Shown here: positions 16,591 to 25,799 of the stretch, piece by piece | Position numbering within the stretch: position 1 is the stretch's first letter | Layout of the letters: each line of letters opens with the position of its first letter | Source of the DNA: Fimbriimonadaceae bacterium | Lineage (GTDB): Bacteria; Armatimonadota; Fimbriimonadia; Fimbriimonadales; Fimbriimonadaceae | Reading direction: 5' to 3' | Assembly: GCA_019694835.1 (NCBI GenBank) | Contig: JAIBBE010000177.1 | Location: forward strand, 6,603 to 70,602 | DNA: 64,000 nt | Translations under genes and position numbers: made by a program | The notes under the pieces: model-generated | Told to the model about the DNA's origin: nothing | The model's database searches: none | What the model saw: the letters and a program-made list of their open reading frames with translations, nothing else

Positions 16591-17522
16591 ACGCGATCGA
16601 ACTGGAAGGCCTAACGCGCCGATTCGGTTCCTTTACGGCCGTCGACGACCTCACGTTCTCGGTGGCCAAGGGCCAAATCTTCGGATTTCTAGGCCCCAAT
16701 GGGAGCGGCAAAAGCACCTGCATTCGCATGCTGTGCGGGCTGCTCGAGCCGACTTCCGGCCGGGCGTGGGTGAATGGCTACGACGTGGCCAAGCAGCCCG
16801 AAGACGTCAAACGGTCGATCGGCTACATGAATCAGGCTTTCAGCCTCTATCGCGACCTTACGGTGCGCGAGAATCTCGACTTCTTCGGTGGGGTCTATGG
16901 CTTGAAGGGTCGACGCCTTGCTGATCGCCGCGAAGCTGTCATCGACCTCGTAGGTATCCACCGATACGTCGATCAAATCAGCGGAACCCTTTCTGGAGGT
17001 TGGAAACAGCGTCTTGCGTTGGCCGCTTCGCTCATCCACGAACCTGAACTCATCTTTCTCGATGAGCCGACGGCGGGAATTGATCCGGTCGCCCGCCGCG
17101 ATCTCTGGGACCTCCTGTTCGAACTGGCCGCCAAAGGTAAGACCCTCTTCGTAACCACCCACTACATGGACGAGGCCGAGAGATGCAACGATATTGGCTA
17201 CATCTACCTGTCGAAGCTGATGGTCAAGGGGACGCCCGCGCAGCTCAAGGCCATGCCGGAAGTTCAGCCGGTCGGAACAAAGCGCGTGGCCGTCGCATCA
17301 AACGACCCTTCTCGTGCTTTGTTCGCGATCAAGGTTGCCCCGTTCGTCTTGGATGCGACCCTGGTCGAAGCAGAGATTCACGTTCTGATGACCGAGTCGA
17401 CTCCGGTCAGTGCCCTTCGAGATGTCCTGGATGCGCAGCACATCCACCATGGGGAAATCCGTCCCATCGAGCCCTCACTTGAGGACGTGTTCGTTACGCT
17501 GACGAGGAGCCTTGGCGGATGA
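16578..17522 (+). CDS. ABC transporter ATP-binding protein (exporter)
   Basis: 314-residue ATPase with Walker A GPNGSGKST (39-47), Q-loop YMNQAFSLY, signature LSGGWKQR, Walker B LIFLDEP and the H-loop VTTHYMDEA. The order HlyD, ATPase, ABC-2 permease is that of YbhGFSR-type and drug/polymer exporters; the long C-terminal domain ending in LEDVFVTLTRSLGG is usual for this group. ATG at 16578 or 16587 are both possible; the latter gives a 4-bp overlap with the adaptor stop. Substrate unknown. Confidence 0.9.
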   Translation: MERMNAIELEGLTRRFGSFTAVDDLTFSVAKGQIFGFLGPNGSGKSTCIRMLCGLLEPTSGRAWVNGYDVAKQPEDVKRSIGYMNQAFSLYRDLTVRENLDFFGGVYGLKGRRLADRREAVIDLVGIHRYVDQISGTLSGGWKQRLALAASLIHEPELIFLDEPTAGIDPVARRDLWDLLFELAAKGKTLFVTTHYMDEAERCNDIGYIYLSKLMVKGTPAQLKAMPEVQPVGTKRVAVASNDPSRALFAIKVAPFVLDATLVEAEIHVLMTESTPVSALRDVLDAQHIHHGEIRPIEPSLEDVFVTLTRSLGG

Positions 17523-18589
17523 ACGGTTACCTCGCCATTTTGCGGAAAGAGATCGTTCACATCCGGCGCGATCCCACGACGCTCGTCTTTGCCCTCATGA
17601 TCCCGCTGATTCAGCTGGTCCTCTTCGGCTTCGCCATCGACTTCGACGTTCGGTACATCCCTACGGTCGTTGCGGACTTCGATCGCTCGCGGGAGAGCCG
17701 TGAATACCTCACCTCGCTTCGAAACACTGAGTACATTTTGATTCGCTATCGGGTGTCAACCCTCGACGAGGTTGGGGACCTTTTGCGAAGCGGCAAAGCA
17801 AGACTCGGGATTGTCATTCCTCCCGACTTTGCGCGCCGCTTTGGATCCACGCGTCCTCCTCAAGTCAAAGTACTCGTTGATGGCTCCGACTCGACGGTGG
17901 CCATCCGCGGACTGCAGGCGTTTCGTCGTCCGACCAAGGCTTTGCCTGCCGTAGACGTGCGGTCGTCTGTCCTCTACAACCCCGATATGAAGACCGCCCG
18001 CTTTATGATTCCCGGGCTCATCGGGATCATCCTTCAGATGGTGACGGTTTCGCTGACCAGCTTCAGCTTGGTTCGGGAAAAAGAGCAAGGGACGCTCGAA
18101 CAGATCATGGTCACGCCGATCGGACGTCTGGGTCTGATGCTCGGCAAATTGACGCCCTACGCCGTACTCGCCATGATCGAAATGGCGGTTGTGCTGCTTC
18201 TCGGTGCAATCGTGTTTGACGTGCACGTTGCCGGCAGCATCGTTCAACTGATCGCGATGACGGTTCCGTTCGTCTTGGCTTCGTTGGCTCTGGGCTTGCT
18301 GATTTCGACGATCGCCAAAAATCAAGCGCAAGCCCTGCAGATGACCATGCTTACGATGATGCCTTCCTTCATTCTCTCGGGGTTTACGTTCCCCCGAGAG
18401 ACGATGCCCGGCCCGATTTATGTCTTGTCCGGCGCCTTTCCGGTGACCTATTTCATCGAGATCCTGCGCGGCGTGATTGTCCGGGGAGCCGGGTTCGTCG
18501 AGTTGTGGCCCAACGTCTTGGCTCTTCTCGTGATCATGACTCTCTTAATCGTCCTGTCAACGACCCGTTTCCGGAAAAGTATCGGCTAG
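17519..18589 (+). CDS. ABC-2 type permease
   Basis: 356-residue inner-membrane permease of the YhhJ/YbhS/YbhR type: one N-terminal membrane segment (FALMIPLIQLVLFGFAI), a large periplasmic loop with VVADFDRSRESRE, then about five membrane segments starting at MIPGLIGIILQMVTV. The family motif REKEQGTLEQIMVTP is present. It overlaps the ATPase stop by 4 bp and forms the channel of the exporter. A single permease is found, so it probably forms a homodimer. It converges with the minus-strand gene and overlaps it by 4 bp. Confidence 0.9.
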   Translation: MNGYLAILRKEIVHIRRDPTTLVFALMIPLIQLVLFGFAIDFDVRYIPTVVADFDRSRESREYLTSLRNTEYILIRYRVSTLDEVGDLLRSGKARLGIVIPPDFARRFGSTRPPQVKVLVDGSDSTVAIRGLQAFRRPTKALPAVDVRSSVLYNPDMKTARFMIPGLIGIILQMVTVSLTSFSLVREKEQGTLEQIMVTPIGRLGLMLGKLTPYAVLAMIEMAVVLLLGAIVFDVHVAGSIVQLIAMTVPFVLASLALGLLISTIAKNQAQALQMTMLTMMPSFILSGFTFPRETMPGPIYVLSGAFPVTYFIEILRGVIVRGAGFVELWPNVLALLVIMTLLIVLSTTRFRKSIG

Positions 18590-19254
18590 GATTTCTTGTC
18601 TGGCAGGCGAGTGATCTTGAACGAGGCGGTTCCATCGCTGATGACGACCGTGCCCGTCGACTCCAACAGCTTTCCAGTCTTGGTGAGAAACGTCGAAGTC
18701 GAGGTCACTTTGCCAGGCGTGTCTCCGGGAGGCGTGACTTCGAGTCCATATCTGATCTTAGTTTTGCCATCATCGCCCGGTTTTGCCGAATCGACCGTGC
18801 CTTCACCCTTAACGGTCAGGCCAGATCCGCCGCTTTTCCAGTCGATGGGAAACACCTTGCCCAAGGTCACCTCATCCTTCGGGAGGTAGTTGCAGATGCT
18901 GTAGATTACGAGCAAGACGGCTTGATCGCGGGTTTCGAGGTCGGGCGACATCCCGAACTTATCGAACTTGGATTTGAACGTGCCGGTTCCGTCGATCCCC
19001 ATCGGGCTTTCGAACTTTTCGATCTTCATTTCGAAGTCGGCACCACCGTCATCGAGGGTCTTCTTGATCGTCAAGAGGACCTCGCCGGTGATCTGGACCG
19101 GATTTCCGCCCTGATCCATACTGAATTCGATCTTGTAACGGCTCTGTTCCCCCTCGACGTAGCGGTGGGTTAGGGAGACCTTATCTTCTGTGGCCCCCAA
19201 GGGTGCGGCCGCCAGAAAGAGTCCCAATGCAGCAGTGAACGTTCGTGATTTCAT
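18586..19254 (-). CDS. Secreted protein, unknown
   Basis: 222 residues with a signal peptide (FTAALGLFLAAAPLGA). The mature part alternates beta-prone stretches (RYKIEFSMDQGG, GEVLLTIKKTLDDGGADFEMKIEKFE, STSTFLTKTGKLLESTGTVVI) in the manner of proteins annotated as DUF6263-like or lipid-binding beta-barrels; the family is not certain. It stands alone on the minus strand, 75 bp downstream of the PDZ gene, and may be read through from the sigma-factor operon. Confidence 0.68.
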   Translation of the reverse strand: MKSRTFTAALGLFLAAAPLGATEDKVSLTHRYVEGEQSRYKIEFSMDQGGNPVQITGEVLLTIKKTLDDGGADFEMKIEKFESPMGIDGTGTFKSKFDKFGMSPDLETRDQAVLLVIYSICNYLPKDEVTLGKVFPIDWKSGGSGLTVKGEGTVDSAKPGDDGKTKIRYGLEVTPPGDTPGKVTSTSTFLTKTGKLLESTGTVVISDGTASFKITRLPDKKS

Positions 19255-19329
19255 GAATATCCTCCAACCAATGTGCTTGTTCGGGGATACCTTTCATTTC
19301 CGCTCTGGGTTGCAGTGACTGGGACCAGA

Positions 19330-20340
19330 CTATTCGGCGCGTCCAACCACGATCGTGAGGATCGAAGACGTTTGGCCCCGGCGAGCTGTGAGTGAAATGG
19401 TTGACCCTGGCTTCTGACGAAAGAGGAAGACGGCGAGGTCCGTCGGGCCACCAATGGGCGTATCATTCGCCTTGACGATCACATCGCCAACCCGCATTCC
19501 CCCTTTCGCCGATGGTGAGTTTGGTAGAACTGCTTCGATGAGGGCACCTTCACCGTTGGCGTCGCGGAAGAAGCAGCCAATCGAGGGGTGGATGGGCCGG
19601 TGACTGGGTGATCGGAACCCCTCAACGACGCGGGCGAGGATTTCTGGACCAACGCTGTATCCGATGGTCATGGTGCCGGGGCCGAACTTCTGGTTGGGGA
19701 GCGCCGTACGGTCGCGCAAACTGCTTTCGGTGTTGGATAGCTGGCGAGACAGGTTTGCGGCGCTTCCGCCTTGCTGCATGAGCTCAAGGGAGGCACCCAA
19801 GACACCGGTGAGCTTTCCATCGTAGCTGAAGACCATCGATCCACCGAAGCGCTGATCGGGCGTTTCGAACCGAATTTCAGAAAGCGGAACGTAGCGAAGT
19901 GAGGGACGGACGACGCCTGCCCGGTCCATGGACACGAATTCACCGCGAATCAGCCCGGTCGGCAGAGCCGCGAGCATGGGTCGCCCTAGTAGCGCCTTGC
20001 CGTCGGTGACGACGACCGGGACCATGTTCGGCTGGTTCCAGCGGTCGGCTTGCAGCAGAGAAAGCTGAGTCGGCTCGTCGGTAAAGATCAAGCGCAACGT
20101 GACGGTTTCGCCGGACCTGAGTTTGCCGCTGACTCGATTGGCCATCAGAACGCTGCGATGGGCCAGGAATGTGCCCGAGGAATCGAGGAGCACGGCAGTA
20201 CCGGTTGCGAATCCACCGGACTCGATGGTCGCAATAGACCGGCCGATGCGCTCCCATGCCTTCCGCTCCTCGGCGGGCAGCTGGGTTTCGAGCTGCGCTC
20301 CCACTTGGCCGAGTCCGTAGCTAACCGCCAATAACCACAT
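19330..20340 (-). CDS. HtrA-like pseudoprotease with C-terminal PDZ domain
   Basis: 336 residues: an N-terminal hydrophobic segment, a degenerate trypsin-like domain (about 45-210) and a PDZ domain (about 245-335: EGALIEAVLPNSPSAKGGMRVGDVIVKANDTPI). Where HtrA proteases have ILTNAHVV, this has FLAHRSVL with the aligned catalytic His replaced. Where they have GNSGGPLV, this has RFGGSMVF, so the nucleophilic serine position is Phe. It is therefore probably non-catalytic. It overlaps the anti-sigma gene by 20 bp and is the third gene of the sigma operon, the position held by DegS-like proteases elsewhere, so it may be a sensor or scaffold. Confidence 0.75.
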   Translation of the reverse strand: MWLLAVSYGLGQVGAQLETQLPAEERKAWERIGRSIATIESGGFATGTAVLLDSSGTFLAHRSVLMANRVSGKLRSGETVTLRLIFTDEPTQLSLLQADRWNQPNMVPVVVTDGKALLGRPMLAALPTGLIRGEFVSMDRAGVVRPSLRYVPLSEIRFETPDQRFGGSMVFSYDGKLTGVLGASLELMQQGGSAANLSRQLSNTESSLRDRTALPNQKFGPGTMTIGYSVGPEILARVVEGFRSPSHRPIHPSIGCFFRDANGEGALIEAVLPNSPSAKGGMRVGDVIVKANDTPIGGPTDLAVFLFRQKPGSTISLTARRGQTSSILTIVVGRAE

Positions 20341-21052
20341 CGTGTGACGTTTCTACCTCATTCGCCCGGCGCGCGCCGGTGTTGTTATCCTGTTCATTGC
20401 TGATCATGACGATGGGCTCGGGCTGGTTCGTCGGTGCCGGAATACTACGAACGGGCGCAGCGGTGTCCGCTGCAGGCTGGGACTTCGCGCTCAACCGAAC
20501 TTCAGGTTGATGCCGATCGGTTGTCAGGCGCGCGCGGTTCCGCGGTCGCGGCTTCGAAGACCTGTTGACGGCCGGCGCGACGGGTTGCTCACTGGTTGCC
20601 AGCGACTCGACGACGGCGGCAGCATTGAGCATAAATGCGGCAGCATCCGAGGCGTCGAACGACATCCCGGTGTCTTCGGCGCGGGTTGCAACGAGCGGGG
20701 AAGAGATCGGGCGCTCGGAGGCAGCTACGCGAGTTGGTTGGGCCTCGGTGGGGGTCTTCACGAAGTTCAGCGCCAAAAGGGCCAAGGCTGCGGCTGCCGG
20801 AACGGCGGTTAGCGGAAGCCAGCGTCGCCAGTCGCGTCGTTGGCGAATTTCGGCCTTGAGCACCGCATCACGCATCCGCTCGGTCGAGATTTGGCACTCG
20901 GGCACGTCGCGGAGGGCACGGAGGTCGGCGCGCAAGCTTGCCAGACCTTCCAGTTCCTTCTTTTCGGAAGCTGTCAGGCTCAGGCTCTGCTTCTCGGTGT
21001 CCGAGAGCTCACCAAAGGCAAATTCAATCAGCTGGTCTTTTCTCGTTTTCAT
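20321..21052 (-). CDS. Anti-sigma factor, single-pass membrane protein
   Basis: 243 residues. The N-terminus (LIEFAFGELSDTEKQSL, then a Leu/Arg-rich helix) matches the cytoplasmic anti-sigma domain of proteins paired with ECF sigma factors. A membrane segment (LPLTAVPAAAALALLALNFV, about 79-98) follows, and the rest is a low-complexity Pro/Ala/Ser/Arg periplasmic tail. No zinc-binding HxxxCxxC motif is seen, so it is a non-ZAS type. It overlaps the sigma gene by 4 bp and the PDZ gene by 20 bp, so the three are co-translated. Expected role: hold the sigma factor until an envelope signal arrives. Confidence 0.82.
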   Translation of the reverse strand: MKTRKDQLIEFAFGELSDTEKQSLSLTASEKKELEGLASLRADLRALRDVPECQISTERMRDAVLKAEIRQRRDWRRWLPLTAVPAAAALALLALNFVKTPTEAQPTRVAASERPISSPLVATRAEDTGMSFDASDAAAFMLNAAAVVESLATSEQPVAPAVNRSSKPRPRNRARLTTDRHQPEVRLSAKSQPAADTAAPVRSIPAPTNQPEPIVMISNEQDNNTGARRANEVETSHDVVIGG

Positions 21053-21690
21053 CTTGCGTCCTCCCCAATCAGGGGGGCCACCCTATCACGGAGCGCGCGT
21101 CGCGCTCTCAAAACTCTCAATTTCGCTCCACCGACCGAGCAGCCGAGGATCTCGGCGATTTCGGGATATTCTCGTTCTTCGAGATCCCGCAGGACGATCA
21201 CCGATCGGTGATGGGCCGGGAGGGCGGTCAGGGCTTTTCTCAGGGCCTCGACACGGCGCGCGGCTTCCAGGTTTTGGACAGGATCATCGGAGACGCCTTC
21301 TGTCATCCACGTCAATGCTCCTGCTGCTTCTTGTTGTTCCAGGTTTTGGCGTCGCTGCGACATTCGGGCTCGGTCGGTGCCCAAATTCGTCGCGATGCGC
21401 AGCAGCCATGTCGTAAATTTCGCTTCATCGCGATAGCGGTGCAAATTCTGGTAGGCCCGGACGAACACCTCTTGGACGACATCCTCGGCGTCATCGCGTC
21501 GGGGTGCCATTTGGTAGGCATAGCGATACACCATCGTCCGATGGCGCTCGAAAAGCTTCTCGAATGCGGCGAAGTCACCCGCTCGCGCTTTCTCCACCAG
21601 CGATTCATCTGAGTCGCTGTCCAGGGCGTGCGATGCGGTTAACGCGCGATCGGATATCCCCAAATTCAACCTCGCCGTGCTTCTTAGCAT
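21049..21690 (-). CDS. ECF-family RNA polymerase sigma factor
   Basis: 213-residue sigma-70 family member with only regions 2 and 4. Region 2 runs from FEKLFERHRTMVYRYAYQM through DAEDVVQEVFVRAY to FTTWLLRIATNL; region 4 holds ALPAHHRSVIVLRDLEEREYPEIAEILG and the recognition helix VGGAKLRVLRARRAL. First gene of the sigma/anti-sigma/PDZ operon. Such sigma factors usually control their own promoter; the 147-bp divergent gap to 21838 should hold it, but I see no convincing GGAAC-type -35. The true start may be a few codons downstream. Confidence 0.9.
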   Translation of the reverse strand: MLRSTARLNLGISDRALTASHALDSDSDESLVEKARAGDFAAFEKLFERHRTMVYRYAYQMAPRRDDAEDVVQEVFVRAYQNLHRYRDEAKFTTWLLRIATNLGTDRARMSQRRQNLEQQEAAGALTWMTEGVSDDPVQNLEAARRVEALRKALTALPAHHRSVIVLRDLEEREYPEIAEILGCSVGGAKLRVLRARRALRDRVAPLIGEDAR

Positions 21691-21837
21691 GGTATTTCAA
21701 GTGTTGGACGGTCCTCGGTGCCGAAAGTTTCGGCTGTGGTCCCAGTTTAGGTGGGACTTTTCGGGTTCGTGGTGCCAGAGAGAGCCGATCTTGCACCTCT
21801 GCCTACATACCGCCGTTGGCGGAAACTGGAGGAACCT

Positions 21838-22158
21838 ATGAAGAAACTCGTCTGCCTCGCCGCACTTGCTGTTTCGCTCGGCTCACAGGCCCAAACCGTT
21901 CGCTTTTACAATGGGTCCACGGAAGTCAACTCCTTTCGACGAGGCGACATCATCACCGTACGGGTGTCGGGCGGAACCGGGTTCATGGACTTTTACCTCC
22001 TAGGCCAGAGTTGGTTTAGTATAAGGCAAAACGTGAGGCTGCCCGCCGGCTTCGCGGCGACCATTGATACTGGACGGTTCGTGGGAGACTGGATTTCCGT
22101 CTGGATCGGTACACGCGGCATTTGGCGGCCGTTACGAACCCTATGGCGCAGCGGTTGA
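21838..22158 (+). CDS. Small secreted protein, unknown
   Basis: 106 residues with signal peptide MKKLVCLAALAVSLGSQA, start supported by GGAGG seven bases before the ATG. The mature part (QTVRFYNGSTEV, DIITVRVSGGTGFMDFYLLG, WISVWIGTRGIW) is beta-prone and Trp/Gly-rich. It is divergent from the sigma-factor operon and could be one of its targets, which is only a positional guess. Confidence 0.62.
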   Translation: MKKLVCLAALAVSLGSQAQTVRFYNGSTEVNSFRRGDIITVRVSGGTGFMDFYLLGQSWFSIRQNVRLPAGFAATIDTGRFVGDWISVWIGTRGIWRPLRTLWRSG

Positions 22159-22163
22159 TGGGC

Positions 22164-22190
22164 AGAGCCCCGGGGATCTCCCGGGGCTCT
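22164..22190 (+). terminator. GC-rich hairpin after the small secreted protein
   Basis: Perfect 11-bp stem AGAGCCCCGGG (22164-22174) with 22180-22190 and a 5-base loop, 6 bp past the stop codon. No clear T-tract follows, so termination is likely but not certain. Confidence 0.6.
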
Positions 22191-22412
22191 CTCGCCCCAT
22201 GCGAGATAAATTGTCTCTCAATCTAAGAAAAATGACCGCGTTTTCGCGATACATGATGTACACTAAACGGGTCGATTGAAGCTGTTTGCGATGTTTTGAG
22301 GGAGAGACTCTCGCCTTGGTCCACCTTTCCGGGTGAGAAACTCTTCGAAAGCGGTCCAGAGAGCGCGATCGACGACCCGGCTTTGAAGCCGAGTCTTAGC
22401 CGGCGGGAATAT

Positions 22413-22430
22413 CCTCCGGCTCGAAGGAGG
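22413..22430 (+). promoter_or_regulatory. Possible Shine-Dalgarno-sequestering hairpin
   Basis: CCTCC (22413-22417) can pair with GGAGG (22426-22430), which is the ribosome binding site of the dockerin-like gene starting at 22437. The leader of that gene is more than 150 bp long and contains further inverted repeats, such as CGGCTTTGAAGCCG. I could not match it to a known riboswitch. Confidence 0.3.
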
Positions 22431-22436
22431 CTATCA

Positions 22437-23474
22437 ATGAAGAAGCTGAATATTTTGTTCGTCGTCGGTGCGGCGACCCTCGCCGCCCAAAGCCCTGCGG
22501 GGCTGCTCTTCTCGTTCGAGTCGGGGACAGAGGGCTGGTACAACCCGACCTGGAGCACCGGCGATCTCGTGTTCGCCCAAGGAACAACTGGCGCGACCCA
22601 TGGCTGCTACTCGCTCAAAGTCACGATGCCGTTCATTTCCGGCGCTGGCGACCAGTTCCGCTGGATCGTGGCCGACAACAACAACACCGGCCTTCCCCTT
22701 GACCTCATGGCGATGATCCAGGGGGCTCCGAAGATGTATGTCGACATGACGATTCCGGCCGACGAAAACGCATGGCCAACCGCGAACCCGCCCATCTGGT
22801 GGTTCAACGGCAAGTTCATTCTCAACGATGGCACCGGTTCTTGGCGCGAAGCGCCACAAGTCGACTTTCCACGCGCCCCAGGGACGTATCGTGTCGAATG
22901 GGACATCAGCGGCATCAGCGGGGGCGTTGACCTCAACGTCGCTTTTCACCGAATCGGCTTCTCCGTCAACCACACGCCTGACGTCGCACGAACGTTCTAT
23001 CTCGACAACTTCCGGGTCGGATCTAATGTCCAAGGCACCCTTGCCTTGCCGGATTGGACGGCGAGTCCCGCTGGCGTCACCGCCTGGGTCGATGTATATG
23101 CCTCGGGTGGATCCACGCCGCTCGAATCGGCATCCGTGACCCTCGGAGCGTGCGGGGAGTTCTCGATGCCCTGCACTTTGCCAGCGGGGACCTACGATGT
23201 GTCCGTCAAAGGTTCACACTGGCTGGCTCGACGCGTCAACGGCGTCACCTTCGACGAAGCAGGCGCGAATGGTCTGACCGCCTCGAACCTCAACGGCGAC
23301 TGCGACGGGGACAATGAAGTCGGCATCGGCGACTATGCCCAACTCTCCGCGTCGTACGGGCTCTCCCTCGGCGATACGGGCTACGACGCTGCCGCCGATT
23401 TGAATGGAGACGAGGCGGTTGATATTGCCGACTACGCCATTCTCTCCTCCAACTACGGCGAAACCGGCGACTAA
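22437..23474 (+). CDS. Secreted protein with dockerin-like C-terminus
   Basis: 345 residues: signal peptide (LNILFVVGAATLAAQSPAG), a beta-sandwich region (FSFESGTEGWYNPTWSTGD, with FYLDNFRVG closing it near 200, similar in style to carbohydrate-binding modules), a carboxypeptidase-regulatory-like stretch (VYASGGSTPLESASVTLG through AGTYDVSVKGSHWLARRV) and two EF-hand-like repeats at the end, LNGDCDGDNEVGIGDYAQL and LNGDEAVDIADYAIL, the dockerin type I pattern. A dockerin would bind a cohesin, but no cohesin is in the window; in bacteria without cellulosomes such ends are of unknown purpose. Start chosen for GGAGG and the signal peptide. Confidence 0.78.
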   Translation: MKKLNILFVVGAATLAAQSPAGLLFSFESGTEGWYNPTWSTGDLVFAQGTTGATHGCYSLKVTMPFISGAGDQFRWIVADNNNTGLPLDLMAMIQGAPKMYVDMTIPADENAWPTANPPIWWFNGKFILNDGTGSWREAPQVDFPRAPGTYRVEWDISGISGGVDLNVAFHRIGFSVNHTPDVARTFYLDNFRVGSNVQGTLALPDWTASPAGVTAWVDVYASGGSTPLESASVTLGACGEFSMPCTLPAGTYDVSVKGSHWLARRVNGVTFDEAGANGLTASNLNGDCDGDNEVGIGDYAQLSASYGLSLGDTGYDAAADLNGDEAVDIADYAILSSNYGETGD

Positions 23475-23500
23475 AATGCGCGCTGCCCCTCACCCCCTGG

Positions 23501-23534
23501 CCCCCTCTCCCCGCCATTCATCGGGGAGAGGGGG
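23501..23534. terminator. GC-rich hairpin between dockerin-like gene and proS
   Basis: CCCCCTCTCCCCG (23501-23513) pairs perfectly with 23522-23534 around an 8-base loop. It belongs in style to the dispersed CCCTCTCCCC repeats common in many genomes and may also end transcription. Confidence 0.6.
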
Positions 23535-23597
23535 GACTGAGCGGGGCTCGGGCCGACTGGCTCAGGCCCCGCGTTTTGATCTGTCACACTCTTGCCC

Positions 23598-25094
23598 GTG
23601 AGCAACCTCGGGATAACACCTCAAAGTGTCGATTACAGCGAGTGGTACAACGACCTCGTCATCAAGGCGGGATTGGCGGAGCACTCGGGCGTGCGCGGGT
23701 GCATGGTCATCAAGCCGCACGGCTACGCGATCTGGGAGCTGATGCAGCGCGCACTCGACGACATGTTCAAAGAGACGGGACATGTCAACGCTTATTTCCC
23801 TCTGTTTATCCCGAAGAGCTACCTGAGCAAAGAGGCGTCGCATATCGAAGGCTTTGCCAAGGAATGCGCGGTCGTCACTCACTACCGGCTCAAAGCCGAC
23901 CCGAACGGCGGCGGCGTGATCGTTGACCCGGATTCGAAGCTGGAAGAGGAATTGATCATCCGTCCGACTAGCGAGACGGTCATCTGGAACACCTACGCCA
24001 AATGGGTGCAGAGCTACCGTGACCTGCCGATCCTGATCAACCAGTGGGCCAACGTCGTCCGGTGGGAAATGCGTACGCGGCTGTTTCTGCGGACCGCCGA
24101 GTTCCTCTGGCAGGAAGGCCACACCGCACACGCGACGTGGGATGAGGCCGAGCAAGAAGCGCTGACCATGCTCAACGTCTATCGGCGATTCGCGGAAGGG
24201 TGGCTGGCGGTGCCGGTGTTGACGGGCGTGAAGTCGGAGGGCGAGAAGTTTGCCGGGGCCGATCACACCTACTGTATCGAAGCGCTCACCCAGGACATGC
24301 GGTGTATCCAAGCCGGAACCAGCCACCACCTGGGTCAGAACTTTGCCAAGGCCTTCGATGTGAAGTTCCAGACCTCGGAGGGCAGGGAAGAGTATGTCTA
24401 TGCAACGTCATGGGGTGTTTCGACCCGCCTGATCGGGACGTTGATCATGGCGCATTCCGATGATAAGGGCCTGGTCTGCCCGCCCAAGATCGCGCCGGTT
24501 CAGGTCGTTTTCGTGCCGATGGGCAAGGACGACGAGATGCGAGAGCGCAGTTACGCCGCGTCCGACAACCTTGCCGCAGCCCTCAAGGCGAAGGGCGTTC
24601 GGTGCCATGTCGACAAGCGGGCCAAGGAAAGCCCGGGGTTCAAGTTCAACGACTGGGAACTCAAGGGGGCATGCCTGCGGATCGAACTCGGACCACGCGA
24701 CCTCGACGCCGGAACCTGCATCGTCGCGCGGCGCGACACCGGCGAGAAGGCGACCCACTCACTCGAAACCCTCGTGAATGAGGTGCCGGGCATGCTCGAC
24801 GCGATCCAAAAGAACCTCTACGACAGGGCGCTGGCCTTCCGCGAAGCGAACACGCGACGAGTCGATACTTGGGCGGAGTTTGAAGAAGCCTTTGAAGGTG
24901 ATGGCGGTGGCGGGTTCGTGGTCGCCCACTGGGACGGCACCGTCGAGACCGAGGACGCGATTGCGGACAAGACCAAGGCCACGATCCGCTGCATCCCGCT
25001 CAGCCCGCTCGCCCCGGGCGACGACGAGCCGGGCGTCTGCGTCATGACCGGAAAGCCGAGCAAGCAGCGCGTGGTGTTCGCCAAGGCGTACTAA
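23598..25094 (+). CDS. proS: Prolyl-tRNA synthetase, short archaeal/eukaryal type
   Basis: Class II synthetase charging tRNA-Pro. The 498-residue protein starts [22 protein letters not shown] and has the motif 2 region [17 protein letters not shown] (about 160) and the anticodon-binding domain around [18 protein letters not shown], all typical of ProRS type 3 (about 480-500 residues). It lacks the inserted editing domain of the long E. coli type. The start could be TTG at 23592 or GTG at 23598; GTG is preferred. The metallophosphatase gene begins directly after the stop codon. Confidence 0.93.
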   Translation: MSNLGITPQSVDYSEWYNDLVIKAGLAEHSGVRGCMVIKPHGYAIWELMQRALDDMFKETGHVNAYFPLFIPKSYLSKEASHIEGFAKECAVVTHYRLKADPNGGGVIVDPDSKLEEELIIRPTSETVIWNTYAKWVQSYRDLPILINQWANVVRWEMRTRLFLRTAEFLWQEGHTAHATWDEAEQEALTMLNVYRRFAEGWLAVPVLTGVKSEGEKFAGADHTYCIEALTQDMRCIQAGTSHHLGQNFAKAFDVKFQTSEGREEYVYATSWGVSTRLIGTLIMAHSDDKGLVCPPKIAPVQVVFVPMGKDDEMRERSYAASDNLAAALKAKGVRCHVDKRAKESPGFKFNDWELKGACLRIELGPRDLDAGTCIVARRDTGEKATHSLETLVNEVPGMLDAIQKNLYDRALAFREANTRRVDTWAEFEEAFEGDGGGGFVVAHWDGTVETEDAIADKTKATIRCIPLSPLAPGDDEPGVCVMTGKPSKQRVVFAKAY

Positions 25095-25799
25095 GTGATC
25101 CTGCTCCACACGAACGACCTGCACGGCAAGCTCACCCCCGAGCTTGCCGTGCGACTTCGTGCGATGCGCGACGAGGCCGACCTATGGGTTGACAGCGGCG
25201 ACCTGATTAAAGCCGGAAATCTCGCCGTGCCGCTTCGTCCCGAGCCAGCGTGGGGGTTGATGGCAGAGGCAGGTTGCGACATCGGCACGATCGGGAATCG
25301 GGAGAGCCACGTCCTCGAAGCTGCGTTTCGCGCGAAGCTGGCGGGCGCACAGCACCGTCTGATCTGCGCTAACCTGCTCGACAAATCTACTCGTGAGCCG
25401 GTCCTGGAGCCAACCGCCATCTTGGAAGTCCAGGGCGTGCGCATCGGTTTCGTCGGCGTGATGGTCGCGATGGTCACGGATCGGATGGCCTCTAAGGCGG
25501 CAAGCGCCTTCATCTGGGAACTCCCGTTGCCGTGCGCCGTGAAATGGGCTGAGGCGTTGCGTCCTTCCGTCGACGCGTTGGTCGCCATCACCCACATCGG
25601 CCTGCGCCAAGATCGGGAGTTGGCGGCAAACGGCCTGTTTGACCTGATCCTGGGCGGCCATTCGCACGACGTCCTGGATTCGCCCGAGCAAGTAGGGAAG
25701 ACTTGGATCTGCCAGGGCGGGTCCCATGCGCGCTTCGTCGGACGCTATGACTGGGACCCTAGGGCCGGGAAGTTGGAGGGTGGCTTGTGCTTGCTGTAA
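25095..25799 (+). CDS. Calcineurin-like metallophosphatase, 5'-nucleotidase type
   Basis: 234-residue phosphoesterase with the metal-binding set of this family: HTNDLHG (Asp and His, residues 5-11), DSGD, GNRES (GN(H/D) position with Arg in place of His), THIG and GGHSH. The 5'-nucleotidase C-terminal domain and a signal peptide are absent, so it is a short, probably cytoplasmic form. The GTG start abuts the proS stop without a gap, suggesting co-translation. The exchange of His for Arg in GNRE may affect catalysis. Substrate unknown. Confidence 0.82.
   Translation: MILLHTNDLHGKLTPELAVRLRAMRDEADLWVDSGDLIKAGNLAVPLRPEPAWGLMAEAGCDIGTIGNRESHVLEAAFRAKLAGAQHRLICANLLDKSTREPVLEPTAILEVQGVRIGFVGVMVAMVTDRMASKAASAFIWELPLPCAVKWAEALRPSVDALVAITHIGLRQDRELAANGLFDLILGGHSHDVLDSPEQVGKTWICQGGSHARFVGRYDWDPRAGKLEGGLCLL

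Noticed and set aside
22200..22436. Known riboswitch (c-di-GMP, glycine, SAM) before the dockerin-like gene
   Set aside because: None of the conserved core sequences of these classes is present; only generic hairpins are seen.
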